A DNA stretch of 64,000 nt from Mallotus nudiflorus (Eukaryota; Streptophyta; Magnoliopsida; Malpighiales; Euphorbiaceae). Below the pieces are notes generated by a model. The model ran no database searches and had not been told where the DNA came from. It saw only the letters and a program-made list of their open reading frames with translations. The position numbers were made by a program, and so were the translations under genes. Shown here in pieces: positions 46,990 to 59,258 of the stretch (within the stretch, counting starts at the first letter, position 1; every line of letters begins with the position of its first letter). The stretch is from assembly GCA_947683625.1 (NCBI GenBank), contig CANTUR010000070.1, positions 868,001 to 932,000 on the forward strand. The letters are read 5' to 3'.

Positions 46990-48698
46990 TGACTAACTTC
47001 TAGATTATCAACCCATACATTTTAGTCTTCAGTGCCTTCTTCATCAGAGTTGTACCAAATGTCTATAACCCCAATGGTTTGTTCCTTTTTTCCATCTTTC
47101 CATACCTCAACCATGCATTTCTCTCTCTTATCTGGCATCTTCTTATCATTAAATTCATCACCCCATCCTGAAGGCGTGATCGACTCAATGGGTATATTGA
47201 ACAAAGGTGGTTTGGAATAACATACCTTGTAGTCAAATTTGCCTGATGGCTATCCCAATAAGTCTTTTATTTTCTCCTCATCTTTAGGGGCATTAAGGGG
47301 TTTCTCATTGGTTTTAAGGTTTAGATCCTCAAAGGATTTAAGCACTTCTTCCTCATTAACTCCTGAGTTGATCATCATGGTAGTTGGGGGTGGCATGTCT
47401 CGGTAATTTTAGAAAGGGTTGTTTTTAGTGTTTAGGTTTGGATTGGATTTCTCAAGGTCTGTGATTTTTCCAGAGTCTATGAGGTTTTGAATCTCATGTT
47501 TAAGGCGCATGAAAGAGTTAGTGAAATGGCCAATAATTTTATGAAATTTACAGTAACTATTTAGGTCAAATTCAGGGAGATTTGTGTTTGGTGGTTTAGA
47601 GGGGGTTAAAGGTTTAAGGAGGCCTTTTTGGATCAATCGGTCCAAGACTTTGGATAAGGGCTAGTTAAAATTTAAGAATTTCCTGGGTTTTTGAATAGTA
47701 TGGACTCCTACAACCCGACTAGCATTTCCTTGTTGTATGCCCCTATTTGGGTAATTTCTCACTCTGGTGCTTCTAGTGATCTTCTTCTTCTCGCTTTCGA
47801 TCTCTTCAGCTTGCAACCCATCATCATAAAGGTCTACAAACATCTTGGAGTTCATCATCTGTAACCTCTCAACCATATTGGGTGACACATTTCAGAAAAT
47901 CATCCTAACATGATCCTTTTCAACCAGCTTGTTCTTCATTAATCCCACCTTATTCATGAACCTGGTTAGAAAATCTAAGAATGATTCATTAGGCTTATGC
48001 TTGGTTAATTATAAATCCCTGATGAACACTTTGATCCTAGTATTATAGTTATATTGAATTAGAAAAGTAATACACAGTTCCCTCCAGTCCACTCGGCTAA
48101 ACTTCTTCAACCCATGATAGCAATTGACAGCTATACCCTCCAAGGATAGCACAAAAAACTTAGTAACCATAGACAAAGGAGCCTTAGTAGTGCTCATGGT
48201 AGTTGTGTATTGACTAAAGTGGATCCTCGGGTCTCCAGTACCGTCAAACTTTTATAGCTATGGCATCTTAAATTTATAAAACAACTTATCCTCCTCAAAT
48301 TGCATCACATCATCAAAGTCAAATGAGTATCCAATGCCATGTCCTCTCATCAACTCCTCCATCTTAGACATCTTCTGAGTCAATGCTTTCATCTGCTTGG
48401 ATTCCAGCTCTTGAACTTGCTCAAATGATTCCTTTTTTACCTTTTCAACCATCTAACTCTCGACATCCTCCAACTTCATTTCCACAGCAAGTATGTTCCT
48501 AGTAGCATTGTCATTGTTAGCAGGTGGTGTACCCATAACAGGTGGATTGGCCATAATGGGAGGTGCAGCAGCAGTAGGTGGTGGCATCAATCCAGCCAAA
48601 GCTTGTCTTAACTCATCTTGCATCATCGTTCTCATGTCATCCATCAATGGTCCTTTGACATCCTCTAAAGTCCAGTTTCCTCCCTCTTGTTGTTCCAT
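46990..48698 (-). pseudogene. Element B gag
   Basis: It starts at ATG 48696-48698 with 'MEQQEGGNWTLEDVKGPLM' and a Pro/Ala-rich stretch, then a coiled coil ('KQMKALTQKMSKMEELM'). The capsid part has 'KFDGTGDPRIHFSQY', 'VDWRELCITFLIQYNY' and 'YDDGLQAEEIESEKKK'. A zinc-knuckle-like 'YCKFHKIIGHFTNSFMRLK' near 47530-47580 has Ser in place of the last Cys. Stops break it into at least five frames. Confidence 0.88.
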
Positions 48699-49614
48699 TT
48701 CTTATGCTTTTTTAGCCTGTGCAACTTCTAGGTAGAGTGGATTGATGGGGCTCCTTTCCAGTTTACTAAGGATCTCTTTTCCAATTGCTTGCGGGCTTGA
48801 ATTAGTTCTCACTAGTCTGCCACCTTTCTAACACCAAACACAGGAAGACCCGAATGAATCTATGATGGCTGAAAGATAAATTGTTACTATGATGCATGTA
48901 ATGCATGTATCCATGATGCATGTGTTATGCAACAAGTAACAAGTAACAATCAAGTAAAGTATATACATCCTTCCAACCTTATTCCTCCCACACACGTATT
49001 CAATGGCAAGTCTCTTTTCCTAGGATTTTTGGTCTTAGCCTTAATATTAATAGGGGATATTAAGAACTGACGTGCATGCCCAAACTCTCAAGGTAAAAAA
49101 GCATAGAAACAGTATTTCTAGGTATAAAAGCATAGCCCAATCTTTATTAATCCTGATAGGCTTCTAAAGTATAGGCTTGGGCCTTTATAGATAGAAATAC
49201 CTCATGGCAACATTCATAAGAAACTTAGGTAATCCTAAGGGAAATAACTAGGCCATTATATGTGGTTAAGTCTGGTGGAAAATTGAAGGTTCCCTTAGCA
49301 AGATACGCTCCTTTAAGACTTGAGTCACAAGCCAAGGTCAGAGGGGCCCGGCATCCTTTGCAAACTCAAGAAAAGACTACCCCTCCTTTAGAACTTGGGT
49401 TACAGACTCTGGTCAGATGAGCCTGGTAATCTCTCTTGAACCGAGTTAAGGCTAAGAGTGATGTTTAGCCAATTTACAATCCCATAAAGCTAGTGCAATC
49501 ATGAACCCATAAACCAACACTATCAGTTAATAGGGACATGCAGAATGAATGCAAGAATAAAATAATAATTAATAAAATAATTCTAAAGAACACAAGTAGA
49601 ATTAGTATCTCTTA
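48699..49614 (-). other. Leader of element B between primer site and gag
   Basis: About 900 bases with no recognised coding region. Short direct repeats (CTTTAAGACTTGAGTCACA and CTTTAGAACTTGGGTTACA) occur near 49310-49400. The extra ORF that Ogre elements have before gag is not seen here. Confidence 0.65.
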
Positions 49615-49632
49615 TCCCTAGTGGAGTCACCA
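49615..49632 (-). other. Primer-binding site of element B
   Basis: On the minus strand TGGTGACTCCACTAGGGA follows one base after the 5' LTR end. The TGG start and position fit a tRNA primer site. It resembles sites in Tat/Ogre elements; I am not certain which tRNA it pairs with. Confidence 0.8.
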
Positions 49633-49633
49633 C

Positions 49634-51726
49634 TATAAACAGTGGGGTTTAGCGCGAGCCCAAGATCTTAGCAACTGCAACACTGTTTGAGCTTAAGGCT
49701 CTAGAAAACACACTAACCACTATCACAAAGACATAGCATGGAGATGAGGAGTTACCGCCTAGGGTAATGACTGGGACAAATAAAAAAATGATGGTACTTG
49801 ATTCCCTAAAAGAAAGCTAGTACCACAACTAGGAGATTCTGGGTACGGAATACTAACTTCTTTTAGTTTTGTGTTCATTTAGAATTATTTTATGAATTAC
49901 TATTTTATCCTCTATTTACATGTAATTTCATATAAACCTTAAAAAATAATCAACTTCAGGCAACTAGTCATGAAATATACAAGTAAATAATGCATTCATC
50001 AAAATCCCTAAGTTAGTATAATCCACATTGATTTTAATTAATTGAGCTAAATCTACATGTTTTAATTTACAAGTGAGTCTAAAGACTAATGGACCTAATT
50101 CCGATTTAATTTTAATTAAATAATCCTAAGTATATTTTAATTCTAAAATGGACCTAAATCTACAAATTATGAAATATTTAAATTAGTGGGCCTAATTCTA
50201 CATGTTTTAATTCTAAAGTGATATTAAATCTACAAATTATGGAAAATGCTTAAATTAAATGGGTTAAGTCTAAATTAATTAAATTAAATTAGATGGGCCT
50301 ATGTCTAATTAACTAAATGGGTCTAAGTTATCTCTACCCTAAATCTAATTAATTATGGGCTTAAAATACATTTTAATTAATTAAACCTAAAAAAAAAACT
50401 TAAATTTAAATGGGTTAAAGCCTAATGTGGGCCTAGTGCCCAAAACATATAAACATAAGCAAACAAGCCTAAAAATAATAAAAATATAAAAAACAATAAA
50501 CTAAAAGATCAAATAATTAATTAAATTTATTCTAAAACCCTAATTTAATTAAAGTGACCATAAACAATAAATTAATCAATCAAGCAAACTAATTTTACCA
50601 ACTTAAATCTAATTTAATTTTAATTAAACAACCTAACGATTTCTATAGTCATTAGTTTTATTTAATTACCAAATGAAAACCCTAATTTTACTAACCAATT
50701 ACTTAAAACAAAACGCACAAGCACACACATCAAATTTCATTATTCTCACTATTGGGGCTATTATAATGAACTATTAAAAATAAAAAAAAAAGAATTAATA
50801 CAATCCCAAAAATAAATAAAAAAATAAGACAATTAAATAAAAAAAACCTAGAAACTACATTTAGCTACAAGGTTCAATCCATGACATTCCATAGACCTCC
50901 TATGGATTTGGTTTTCCAAGTATGATCATCATGTAATTCCCTCCATAATCACCATCACAAAAGGATAAAACAATGATTAGCGAATAAAATTATAATAAAA
51001 TTGAAATTCAATAAAATTAAAAAGAAAAATAAAAGAAAGTAGGGAGAAGATAATGCTTATAGATTCTGAATAAATTGCTCCTCAAACTAATAAAATCATC
51101 GTTGTTTTTAATAGGCCTTCAAAACTTATTATTCTTCTTATCAAAATTCTCCAACGAATAAATCGCCAAGAATTTTTGTAGAAAAGAATGCTCAGAATTG
51201 AGAATTGAGTCCCTTTTTCAGGAGCCTCAACACTCCTTTTATAGGAAAAACCAAAAAACCCTAGGTCTTACATACTAAAGAGTTCCAATTTTAAAAGGAA
51301 TTTATTTCCTGAAGAATTAGATAAATCTCAAAAATAAATTTAAGAAAATTTTTTAACCAATCAAAACTCAGGAAAAGTACTTTTTTATTTTCCATAAAAA
51401 TACAAAAAATAGATAGAAAAAACATAATTTTGACTGAATTGTGTAATTCCGACCGGAATTGCATAATTCCAATCAGAATCCTATAATTCCAATCAGAATC
51501 CTATAATTCTGATTTTTTTAACTTTTAATTACAAAAAGACCCCTAAAAGAAATTAAAATTTTCAATTAGGTCTTAAAAAGTATTACAATTAAGTCCTTAA
51601 AAAAACCAATGAAACTCTTTTTGAAAACATATTTAAACTTTTGATGTTTCAAACTTCAAATGTTGAAGACCTATTGGAATCCTTTGTCGCATCCATATTT
51701 TATTATCCCAAAATTGGGTGTTTACA
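49634..51726 (-). repeat. 5' LTR of element B
   Basis: Direct repeat of 35019-37163, with scattered substitutions and small gaps. The minus-strand end reads TGTTTATA where the other copy has TGTTTACA. TATAAAAGG (minus strand) lies near 51236-51246. Confidence 0.92.
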
Positions 51727-51909
51727 GCATGTTCTATGGGTGTTTATATATATATATATATATATAAACAAATTACTCAAAGAAATAAATGATAAAAAAA
51801 ATAATAATAAAAAAGAATTGTAATACAAATAAAATAATAAACACCCATAAAAGATGCACCAAACCAACTTGAAAAATATTATACTTAACACATAATCATA
51901 TATATATAT

Positions 51910-52115
51910 CCAAATTGGACTTTAGGTTTGTGCCCTAAAAGCACTTTAGCACCTTGGGTTTTTTTTCCCCAATCGGAACTCCACGTTGCAAAAGTGGCTC
52001 AAAAAACACCTCACTGTTATCTTGAGACTAACCATCATTTTCACCTACCTACATGGACTTTAATACCCAATGCTCAACTGCTGACATGTAAAGCTTGGCT
52101 CCCACATCACCATTT
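51910..52115 (+). repeat. Dispersed repeat, copy of 7887-8095
   Basis: Shares 'GTTTGTGCCCTAAAAGCAC', 'CCCAATCGGAACTC' and 'TATCTTGAGACTAACCA' with the copy near 8 kb, same orientation. It lies upstream of the MULE coding region and may be its subterminal sequence. Confidence 0.75.
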
Positions 52116-52625
52116 GAAGTTCCTTTCCATCGTGTTGGGTGAGAAAATTGCCTCCAATAGGGGTTTTTTTTTCTTTTTTAATAGCAGCTATTAAAGAACA
52201 ATTGTCTCCTATTAAATTATCTCAACTATATTTTCATGGTGAACAAAGAAACCCTAGGAGATAGTGTTTTTTACAAAATGTGACCATGTCTGACTAAAGC
52301 AAAAAGATATTGAGAAGGGTAAAGGCACAACAAAAAGACACTAATTTTAGGTAAAGACAAAGCAAAAAAGAATAAGAAATTTGCATTGGAATCTCTTAGA
52401 AAGGTATGGATTTTGTTTTTTACTTATTTAATAGTTGATTGGTAGTTGCTATAGAATAATAAAATGAGAAAATTATATAATAATGAGCTTCTTTTATTCA
52501 AGTTTGTGATTACTTTATTGTTGTTTGGTTTGTGCAATACATGTGATCCCTAACTTTGTGTCATTATTTTTACTGCTTGTGGCTTTTTTTTTACCTTATG
52601 TACACATATAAATAACATGCATAGG

Positions 52626-53740
52626 ATGGAGACAGTGGATTTGGTGTTGCACTATAGGGGAAAATAAGAACATATGCTTAAAGTAGCATATCATGGGGGA
52701 GAAGTTGAAATATTATATGATTTGGACATAGACTGCTTATCCTTTACACATATTATGAAGAAGTATAGTCAAGAATTAGGTGTTGAAGTTGGTAGTAAAT
52801 TGTATATTATGAATCTTAAGGCAAAACTTTATGAAGGACTATTTAGCATAGCCAATGATAATAAAATTAGGAAGTTGGCATATTACATTAAAAAAACAGA
52901 GGTGAAAGAAGTGCATATCTATGTGCACTATGAGAGTGAAGATGAGGACAAGGTGTTTCAAGTATAAGAAACACCTTAGGCACTGAATGTAGTTACATTC
53001 AACCACCTGAACATGAGCTTTGCAATATAAATCAAGATATACAGTCCACTTTTGATGTTTGGGTGGGTGGTTTGTTTAAAGATCCTTCTATAACTCTACA
53101 TTTATTTAACATGAATGAGGGTAAAAGAATTGGGAAAAGAAAATGCATTGATGGTACTAACATAGTAGAGGGGTTAGGAAATATTAATGGAGACATAAAT
53201 ATAGTTGATGATGGTAATGAGGGAAGTGATAATAGTAAGGGGAATGACGGTAGTGATAGAAAGAGGGTACTACTGGTAGTGATAACAGTGGGGATAGTGA
53301 TTACAGTTATGAAAGTGAAGATCAAAGTGAAAATGACAGTAAAGATGGTGGAGATAGTGAATCAAGTATAGGTAGAGATAGTGACATGAATGTTATCTTA
53401 CAAAGCATAAAGAAATTAAAGTATAATGTGGATGACAATAATCCATATTTTATGCTAGGTATGACTTTTAAGGATGCATATAAAGTGGGAGATAAGATAT
53501 CCAAATATAGTGTTGCTAAAGGCTATGACCTAAAACTAAAACCATAAGAAAGGTTTAGGATTAGGCCAACATGTAAACATCCTGGCTGCCCATTTGTGTT
53601 GCTTATGTCAAAAGATGGGAATAAAGGTAGAATGTGTGTGAAGACACTAAAACCTATGCATAATTGCTATAGAAATTTTGACAATTCAAAAGCTACAACC
53701 AAATTTTTAGCTCATTACTTTAAAGAAAAGATCTAAAAAA
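52626..53740 (+). pseudogene. MULE transposase N-terminus and DNA-binding domain
   Basis: The frame from ATG 52626 gives 'METVDLVLHYRGK', a stop, then 'MLKVAYHGGEVEILYDLDI' and 'YSQELGVEVGSKLYIM', the usual plant MULE N-terminal domain. An acidic Asp/Gly/Ser linker follows at about 53060-53390. From about 53440 'FMLGMTFKDAYKVGDKIS', 'KGYDLKLKP', 'CKHPGCPFVLLMSKDGN' and 'LKPMHNCYRNF' form the MuDR DNA-binding domain with its Cys/His residues. Stops lie at 52665 and 53547. Confidence 0.88.
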
Positions 53741-53744
53741 AAAC

Positions 53745-54854
53745 CTAAAATGAATGTGAAGGAAATGGTCGAAGATGTAAAAAAGGAACTTAAGCTAAAA
53801 GTTAATGCATCCAAATGTAAGAGGGCTAAAAAGAAAATTAAGACTAAACTTATAGGAAGTTACACTGAGGAATTTAGCTATTTTGCTGCCTATGTTGTTA
53901 TTGTTAGTAAAAAGAACCCTGGAATAATTGTTGATATTGACTTGGATAAAGAAGAACTAAAGAAAGAAAGGATAATGTTTCACTAAATCTTTATATGCTT
54001 TGATGCTTTGAAGAAAAATTGGAAGGCAAGTAGCAGGCCTTTAATAAGCTTGAATGGTCATTTTTTAAAAGGAATTTTGCAAGGGCAAGTGTTGGTGGTT
54101 ATTAAGAGAGATGCAATAGAGCAATTGTTCCCTATTGCATGAGGAGTTGTAAGTAAAGACAACAAAGTGAATTGGAAATGGTTTTTATAGTGGTTGGAAG
54201 AAAACTCACATTGATTTCATATATGAAAAAGATACTCATTTAATGAATATTTATTTATTGTTATTTATGTTTTTTTTAAATTTAATGCAGGGGCTGATTG
54301 ATGTAGTGTCTGAGGTACTTCCTCTTGTTGAACATAGATGGTGCACAAGGCACATCTACTCTAATTGGTCAAAATAATACTATGGTCTAGAACTTAAGAA
54401 AGTATATAGATATATGCTTACAGCACCTATAAGGAAGAATTTCAAGATAACTTGAAGTTGTTGGCAGAGATCAAGAGATAAGCTGCTGAGGACTTAATGA
54501 AGTACCATCTATCAAATAAGTGTAAGGAATTTTTTAGTAATAGGTGCAAGTCTGATTTGGTTGACAATAACATGTGTGAGAGTTTCAATTCAATAATATT
54601 GAATGCAAGGTTTAAACCAATTGTTAGCATGTTAAATGAAATTAGAGAGGCAGCAATAGAAAGGTTATCTAAGAACAAGGTTTTGGTTAAGGGTTGGAAT
54701 TCTGAATGGAATCCCACTTTCATGGCACATTTTCAATAGAACATGGAAGATACTTTGAATTGTGATGTGTTATTTAATGGGGATAAAGGGTACAAGATCA
54801 GCGAAGGTCAAGACAGGCATACTATATTTTTGGCTAAGAAGATTTGTACATATA
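53745..54854 (+). pseudogene. MULE transposase catalytic core (inactive)
   Basis: The core shows 'LISLNGHFLKGILQGQVLV', where Asn stands at the first catalytic Asp position. The segment with the second catalytic Asp is missing before an intron-like stretch that ends TTTAATGCAG at about 54290. It resumes with 'LIDVVSEVLPLVEHRWC' and 'RHIYSNWSK'. The 54497-54739 frame ('KSDLVDNNMCESFNSIILN') is the C-terminal core. The start of the SWIM finger ('LAKKICTY') meets the solo LTR at 54854. Confidence 0.85.
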
Positions 54855-56375
54855 TGTTAGTGATATGCACTAGGACAATCATGTATGACCATGTTTTGAC
54901 TTTATTATTTTATTTAATAAAGAGGCATTTTCATTATCATTTTGTTATAATAATTATTTGAATAGTTAATTCTTACTAAGGTCATCAAGTATGTGACTTG
55001 ATAGTAAAACACTTTATTAAATATGAGCTCTATTCAAATTATCACCAGTCATAACAATATATTATAGTTAGTATGATGTTGATTGATGATTATGTTTTAT
55101 TGATCATGAATATGAGATATTAAGTCAACTCATAGGTACTTATTTGGAAAATAATGTACTGAATTGACCCATCATGAGAATACTACATATATAATTGTCA
55201 TAAGTAATTCTCATCATAATAATATTGATTTATTCATTTGACCTTGAAATCATTGAAATCATCATGGATTTCTACATAACTATTATATATTTTGACACAA
55301 TCTAATATTGTCTTTAACAAGATGATTAAATAGATTGTTGTTGGATATGAAAAGAGTTATGTGAGGAATGTGAGTGATTAAGATGGAATTTGTCCCTCAT
55401 TTAATCTGAGTAAGATATATATGGGCGCCTTGATAAGATAGACTGAGGAAAATGCATGGCCATGCTAAAGTGAATTGATAAAGAGTTATCATTCTCAGTC
55501 TACTTAGAGTTAAGAAATAATATGATTGAATTATATAAGGATGATAGAAACTATATCTTATAATCAATCAAGATATCATATGACAAAAGGATTACAATAT
55601 TTATTATAAATTAGATTATGTCAGATTATTAACTTCATATGACTTGGGTAGTCATAATGTCTTACTATAGGCCACTTATGACACGTAGGCCTAAATAGAG
55701 ATTTAAGGCGCACTACCAACGTCATATGAACCTACAGGGTCACACACTTAGAACAGACCCAAAAATAGATATGGGTTTAAGAATCCTAAATATGCTCTGT
55801 GGAAATAAATAAATAGTTTATTTATTTATTTATTTAAGGTAAATGCTATCTTAAATAAATAGAATATTATTTCTGATTTAATTTTAAATAAAATCAGAAC
55901 AATAATAATTGAGAAATTACCAAAAAGTTGTTTTGGTAAGTGAAACCCTAATTAGAGGTCTATAAATATGTTATATTCTCTAAGGTTTCACTAACTCAAT
56001 CATTAGCCACCAAAAATTTATTTTTCTCCTCTTAGAAAAACTAAAACACATAATGTTTTTATTCTTGATTTGTGAGAAATTAATAGATGTGCTAACACAC
56101 AAAGTTTTCATTTTAATCAAGGGTTGTTCATGTGGACACTTGTGGAGGATGGATTCTTTTGGAGATGTCTTGATCCGAACTACCAAAATTAAAAGCTCGA
56201 GGTAAGGTGTCACCAAAGTGAACCTCCCCTCTGCTTTCTAGAAATCTTGCTTCTTCTGCGTTTGTGGTAAGATTTGAAAACCCTAGTTTTAAATCAATTA
56301 ATCAAATTACTTGGATCAGGGTTTGTGATTAAAAGTTTTAATTTCTGTAGTATTTTTGAATCACGAAACCCATCA
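54855..56375. repeat. Solo LTR, 1521 bp, in the MULE SWIM region
   Basis: It begins TGTTAGTGATATGC and ends AACCCATCA. The five bases on each side are ATATA (54850-54854 and 56376-56380), a target duplication. A TATAAATA box lies at 55961-55968 on the plus strand. No internal region or second LTR is present, as expected after LTR-LTR recombination. The family is not identified; a Copia type is a guess from the end sequence. Confidence 0.88.
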
Positions 56376-56380
56376 ATATA

Positions 56381-57260
56381 GAGTATGGGATATGTATGGA
56401 ATTCCATGCTCACATGCTATTTGAGCACTTGATCATGCCAAAATCAATCCTCTAAGTCAAATTTCTCATTGGTACCACAAGAACAATTACATATCATCAT
56501 ACCAACATGCTATGCAACTAATGCCAAAAAAGAAATTTACGAGAGTTGATGATTTTGTTTCCTAGAGCCCTACTAGTAACGAAAATGCTAGGCAGACCAA
56601 AGCATAAAAGAGTTAGAGCATCAAATAAGATTGTAAAAAAGACAAGCATATTTGGTAAGTTGTCAATAAAAGGAATTCCCCATAACTGCTCCAATTGTCA
56701 CATGGTAGGTAACAACATGAAAAGTTGCAAAGTCATAATGCCTCAGGTATTGCCCATTTTAATAAATGGATTTGTTTTGTACTAATATTAATATATTGGA
56801 TAATAGTGATTTTTTTTCATTTTATATCCTCAAATGGACACTGCCAATCCAAGGACAACACAGGCACATTCTGGTCAAAGTGGCTGGTTTGGTCAGGTGA
56901 GGAATAAGGACTACACTTTTGATTTTTTTTTATTTGGTTTTAATTGTTATAATTTGGATATTAAATTTGCTTGTTAGCCTATAATGAATCCACCCGTTAT
57001 AATGAGATAGCCGCTAATTAATTTGGAGTTGGCAGAATAACATGTGTTGTCTATAAAGGTATGGATTGTGCTAGCCATTAGTGTTATACATTAGTGGTTG
57101 GCCATGGCGATAGTTTTATGTACATTGGTTTTATGATTTGGGATGGATTTTTTTTTTTAGCAAAAAAGGCAAGTAAATAATCTTCTAGACATTAAACATC
57201 AACGCCAAAAAAAAGAATGAAGGTCATGACTACTTCTTAGAAGGAGATTTCATTTTGAAT
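56381..57260 (+). pseudogene. MULE transposase C-terminus: SWIM finger and zinc knuckle
   Basis: Right after the solo LTR the coding resumes with 'VWDMYGIPCSHA', the second half of a SWIM zinc finger. It continues 'NKIVKKTSIFGKLSIKGIP' and 'CSNCHMVGNNMKSC', a CCHC knuckle in which His is replaced by Asn. A short further exon-like part is at about 56836-56895 ('MDTANPRTTQAHSGQSGW'), followed by a donor-like GTGAGG. A basic tail ('KKRMKVMTTS') is at about 57210. Several stops are present. Confidence 0.82.
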
Positions 57261-57920
57261 GTAAGTTATTTTGTAAATGGTTGATATTGAGTACATGTAA
57301 TTAGAGAACTGACAATAAAATTATTAGTTAACGCAACCCAGTTTACAAACTAAGAGATTGGTGTCTCAAAGTGACAACCATAATAATGGAGATATGACCC
57401 AAAAATCTTAGACTAAATTCCTAATTCCGAATGAGAGAGACCTATGAAAAACAAGGAAACAAGCACAAGGGACAACTAGTGAGGGGTCAAGGTAGATTGC
57501 ATTCAAAGGAGATGGGGATCAAGTTTTAATCCCAAGAGAGTTACCCTTCAAGCCACCAAGTCTATATTGGCAAGGCTAGCCTTGTTTAACAACAAGGCAG
57601 CTTCAAGAGCAATATGAGAAAATGAGAGGTGATATTGAGAGCAAATCAGGGCAGACTGCTCCATGATGAACAAGGAGATAGTTCTAAAAGGAACTTGTTA
57701 CTAAATGTGAATGTCAACTTCTTTAAGAATTGCATGCCTGAATTGTAGATGCAAGGTTTAAACATATTCAGGACATGCAAAAAGTTTTTTGGACTAGTGT
57801 TTTTCACTTTGTGAAATGGTTATATGTATTTTGGCTAGAATGAAAGATATAAACAAAAGGATTCATATTGCAATGACTGTAAAAAAGGATTATTACTAAT
57901 TACATGCCTGATTATTAGGC
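57261..57920. other. Spacer with no recognised gene
   Basis: Nothing identifiable. One stretch around 57480-57660 has a coding-like look on the plus strand but is broken by stops and matches no family I know. Confidence 0.55.
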
Positions 57921-57921
57921 A

Positions 57922-58245
57922 ACTATATATATATATATATATATATATAGAGCAAAGGCTATGACCAAGTGAGTTTTACTTATTATTTTAGAAAATAACC
58001 CATAATTTTATGTAAAAAATTCACAACATATGAGATTTAAAAAAAATTTTAATTCTTTTTAAAAAAATCATAATTCAAGAAAAAAAAAAGTTTATAAATA
58101 TGTTAAAAGTAATCATGGTTAAATGTTAACTTGTGAAGTTAAAAAGTACAATAAATGTTACATAATTATATTATATGTCAAGTTTATAGTAGAGAGTTTA
58201 TAATTTTACGTAACGAAATATGTTCACCCAAACATTTCTTGATAG
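57922..58245 (+). repeat. (TA)n tract and dispersed repeat, copy of 8922-9190
   Basis: A (TA)n run at about 57925-57949 is followed from about 57955 by sequence matching 8922-9190, same orientation, ending near 'AGAGAGTTTATAATTTTACG'. No coding capacity. Confidence 0.75.
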
Positions 58246-58431
58246 CAAGAGTATTAATTTTTGAAAAAATCTTAAGAGAATTTAAAGTTTTTATCACTCC
58301 AATCAATGGATGTTAATATAATTAATGTTTTTAACTGATAAAAAAAATTTCTTATGTCTTTGTTTATACCCTAAATTAATGTTAATTTATCTAATTCTGG
58401 AATATAAATTGTTCATGCTATTTGTTACTAT

Positions 58432-58689
58432 ATGAGATTTTGTGCAAAAACAGAATCCAATCAGTTTGATACTGAGAATCTGGAAACATTAAATGCACAA
58501 GTGAAAGTATGGCAAGGTGAGAAACACATCTATTGGAATGTAGCGTCTACACTACTATTGGAAAGAAACAATATGGGTTGCCCCGAATTGAATAGCCAAG
58601 TTGCAAAATCTCTTTCTGGAACATCTTATGTTATGTATTCAATCTTAAATCACGGCAAGAATCAAAATCTGTCACTTATTAAAATATAG
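58432..58689 (+). other. Unrecognised small open frame, 85 codons
   Basis: Open from ATG 58432 to a stop at 58687-58689, without signal peptide, membrane segment or known motif. It lies about 570 bp upstream of the GDSL gene in the same orientation. Base composition is slightly less AT-rich than its surroundings, which might reflect an old exon or TE coding piece. There is no positive evidence that it is a gene. Confidence 0.2.
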
Positions 58690-59200
58690 TCTATATTTAT
58701 TTCATTTTATACAATTCATTAAAAATTTAAGTTATATGATATTTTTTTTAACCGAAAAAATATGGTCTAGAAGAATAGTTGAAGTATAACTCAAGATTTA
58801 GAGAGATTTTTTATTTCTTTTAAAAGGAAATTGTTAGTATTTATTTATTTATTTATTTTTACAATTGGAGAGAAAAAGGATGGGTTCGAATTAGAAGTGC
58901 ACATGGTATGAGAAAATCTGAAGATTTAAAATCTCTGAAATCATACTAAATTTTGGAAATTTTCATTAAAGTATATTTCAATTACTTTAAACTTGATCAA
59001 TAAATATTTCATCTCAAATTTAGTCATTAAATATACATCGTAAGTAGGTAATAATTTCCTTTGAAGTCATCGATAATAAATTCGGCTAACATTTCGGTCA
59101 ATAATGATAATAAAATAAAAGCTCCCAGATTAGCAATAGCAGCAAAAACAAAGATATTCTTTTCACACATTCTAAAATCTGCACCCTTCAACTCCATCCC

Positions 59201-59210
59201 CTATATACAT
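59201..59210 (+). promoter_or_regulatory. Putative TATA box of the GDSL gene
   Basis: CTATATACAT lies 49 bases before the start codon. A transcription start about 30 bases downstream would give a 5' leader of about 20-30 bases. Placement is by pattern only. Confidence 0.5.
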
Positions 59211-59258
59211 AACACTCCCTAACCATCTTTCTTCACTGACCTATAATACTTCCACAAC

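Larger units (their letters stand above)
35019..51726 (-). mobile_element. Element B: 16.7 kb Tat/Ogre-like Ty3/gypsy element
   Basis: LTRs of about 2.1 kb at 35019-37163 and 49634-51726 begin TGTAAACA on the minus strand. Target duplication GCATG is present at 35014-35018 and 51727-51731. Primer site and polypurine tract are in place. The gag-pol order on the minus strand is gag, protease with G-patch, polymerase, extra RNase H, integrase. The 5.4 kb between integrase and 3' LTR holds four tandem arrays and plus-strand coding-like sequence. The polymerase lacks its catalytic segment, so this copy could not move on its own. By eye about 88-90 percent of compared LTR bases agree. Confidence 0.93.
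34974..51897. repeat. Foldback sequence split by element B
   Basis: The left arm is 34974-35018 continued by 51732-51746. The right arm is 51839-51897 and is its near-perfect reverse complement over about 59 bases (for example GATTATGTGTTAAG against CTTAACACATAATC). The arms are separated by about 92 bases of AT-rich spacer with a (TA)n run. Before B inserted this was a roughly 210-bp hairpin-forming sequence, perhaps a foldback MITE. Confidence 0.88.
51905..57260 (+). mobile_element. MuDR-type MULE DNA transposon, decayed and interrupted
   Basis: Plus-strand fragments in the right order encode the parts of a MULE transposase: N-terminal domain, MuDR DNA-binding domain, transposase core, SWIM zinc finger and CCHC knuckle. 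A solo LTR (54855-56375) splits the SWIM region. The terminal inverted repeats are not recognisable; the left end may be near 51905, where a dispersed repeat begins directly after the foldback, and the right end near 57260 is a guess. Confidence 0.85.

Noticed and set aside
54743..54961. Open frame of 72 codons after the MULE core
   Set aside because: The first part is MULE SWIM sequence; from 54855 it reads into the solo LTR, so the frame is a fusion made by the insertion.
55980..56216. Minus-strand open frame of 78 codons
   Set aside because: It lies wholly inside the solo LTR and shows no recognisable protein features.
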